This document shows, one piece after another, positions 63,572-64,000 of a stretch of DNA of 64,000 nt (its first letter is position 1; each line of letters begins with the position of its first letter). A model generated the notes under the pieces. That model was not told the DNA's origin. It saw only the letters and a program-made list of their open reading frames with translations, and did no database searches. The position numbers were made by a program, and so were the translations under genes. This DNA is from Vespa crabro (taxonomy: Eukaryota > Arthropoda > Insecta > Hymenoptera > Vespidae): positions 941,001 through 1,005,000 of the forward strand of contig NC_060961.1 of the NCBI RefSeq assembly GCF_910589235.1, in the 5' to 3' direction.

Positions 63572-64000
63572 GTGGCAATATCGACGTCATCGTTGTTACG
63601 ATGTCAGAAAGGTTCCATCATCTCGACGAACTTGTAGATCTCACATAAGAAAATCTAACAGCTGTACGAGTTGTCACGTTTCCAAGAAAATTGTCCAATC
63701 AAAGGTAGACGATAGAAATCACGTTTTTGGCAGCGGTAGATCTTTTATGAATGCCGATGAACAATACAAGAAAAAAATTTTGGACGAAACCAAACCTGCA
63801 AGCAAGCTTAGATATTTGTCCGATTATAAAAAGCATAAAGACGAAAGAAGGATACATCCTTTTACGTAATTATATTAATAAAAATTTATTAATTGGTGAT
63901 AATTGATATTATCATAGCATCGTCGTTAATATATGAATATGACCGATTTTTTTTCTTTTCTTTTTTTTTTTTTTTTTTTTTTTTAGCGAACCATCAACCA
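63572..64000 (+). CDS. Partial gene at right edge, Cys/Arg/Lys-rich protein
   Basis: An internal exon at 63572-63865 is open throughout, bounded by AATAG|G and AC|GTAATT. It splices in phase to a second exon that begins at 63987 after a long poly(T)-AG acceptor and runs off the window. The peptide is basic, with CYDVRKVPSSRRTCRSH, then SCTSCHVSKK and a Lys/Asp-rich stretch ending ERRIHPFT. The frame and the phase match between the exons are the main support; no domain is recognised. The first exon is not certain. A possible one is at 62887-62906 (MSMKEK then a GTACGTG donor), which would join in phase. Amino-acid composition is similar in flavour to the basic unknown pair upstream, but I see no shared motif. 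Confidence 0.55.

Noticed and set aside
1..64000. CRISPR arrays, tRNA/rRNA genes, telomeric TTAGG arrays, endogenous viral genes
   Set aside because: None was seen on either strand. The regular repeats present are all simple microsatellites.

Overview
The window looks like nuclear DNA of a hymenopteran insect, most likely a vespid wasp. It is very AT-rich, with short GT-AG introns (often 60-150 bp) and many homopolymer and dinucleotide tracts. The best lineage marker is a five-exon venom antigen 5 (CAP superfamily) gene at 51987-53624, whose mature protein most resembles the vespid venom allergen 5 family. I found no bacterial, plasmid or viral genes, no tRNA or rRNA, and no CRISPR array.

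The left part (about 0.6-36 kb) is gene-dense and holds eight conserved housekeeping or signalling genes. They are VPS26C (retriever subunit, +), PARP16 (ER mono-ADP-ribosyltransferase, -), porcupine (Wnt O-acyltransferase, -), vezatin (adherens-junction membrane protein, +), LETM1 (mitochondrial cation/proton exchanger, -), VPS13B (bridge-like lipid transfer protein, +, 38 exons), UBOX5/RNF37 (U-box E3 ligase, -) and a THAP plus C2H2 zinc-finger protein (+). Their exon models were built by hand from splice sites, and every complete model sums to a multiple of three. The genes are unrelated in function. They are arranged as convergent pairs (VPS26C/PARP16, vezatin/LETM1, VPS13B/UBOX5) and divergent pairs (porcupine/vezatin, LETM1/VPS13B, UBOX5/THAP).

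The right part (36-64 kb) is gene-poor and regulatory in character. Its central gene is huckebein (45387-46518), with an N-terminal FRPW Groucho-binding motif, three C2H2 fingers and a good TATA/initiator promoter. It is flanked by about 9 kb upstream and 5.5 kb downstream of noncoding DNA rich in CT/GA tracts. Just downstream lies a decayed tandem copy of the huckebein zinc-finger exons. The venom antigen 5 gene follows. Next comes a head-to-head pair of small, related, unrecognised genes (56469-57781 - and 58148-59348 +) that share PPCDC and RTPRP motifs and lysine-rich tails. The last feature is the start of a further Cys/Arg-rich gene that runs off the right edge.

The items most worth follow-up are the divergent uncharacterised gene pair, the huckebein relic with its internal hairpin, the THAP/zinc-finger gene with its odd intron, and a small inverted-repeat element at 40874-40980.
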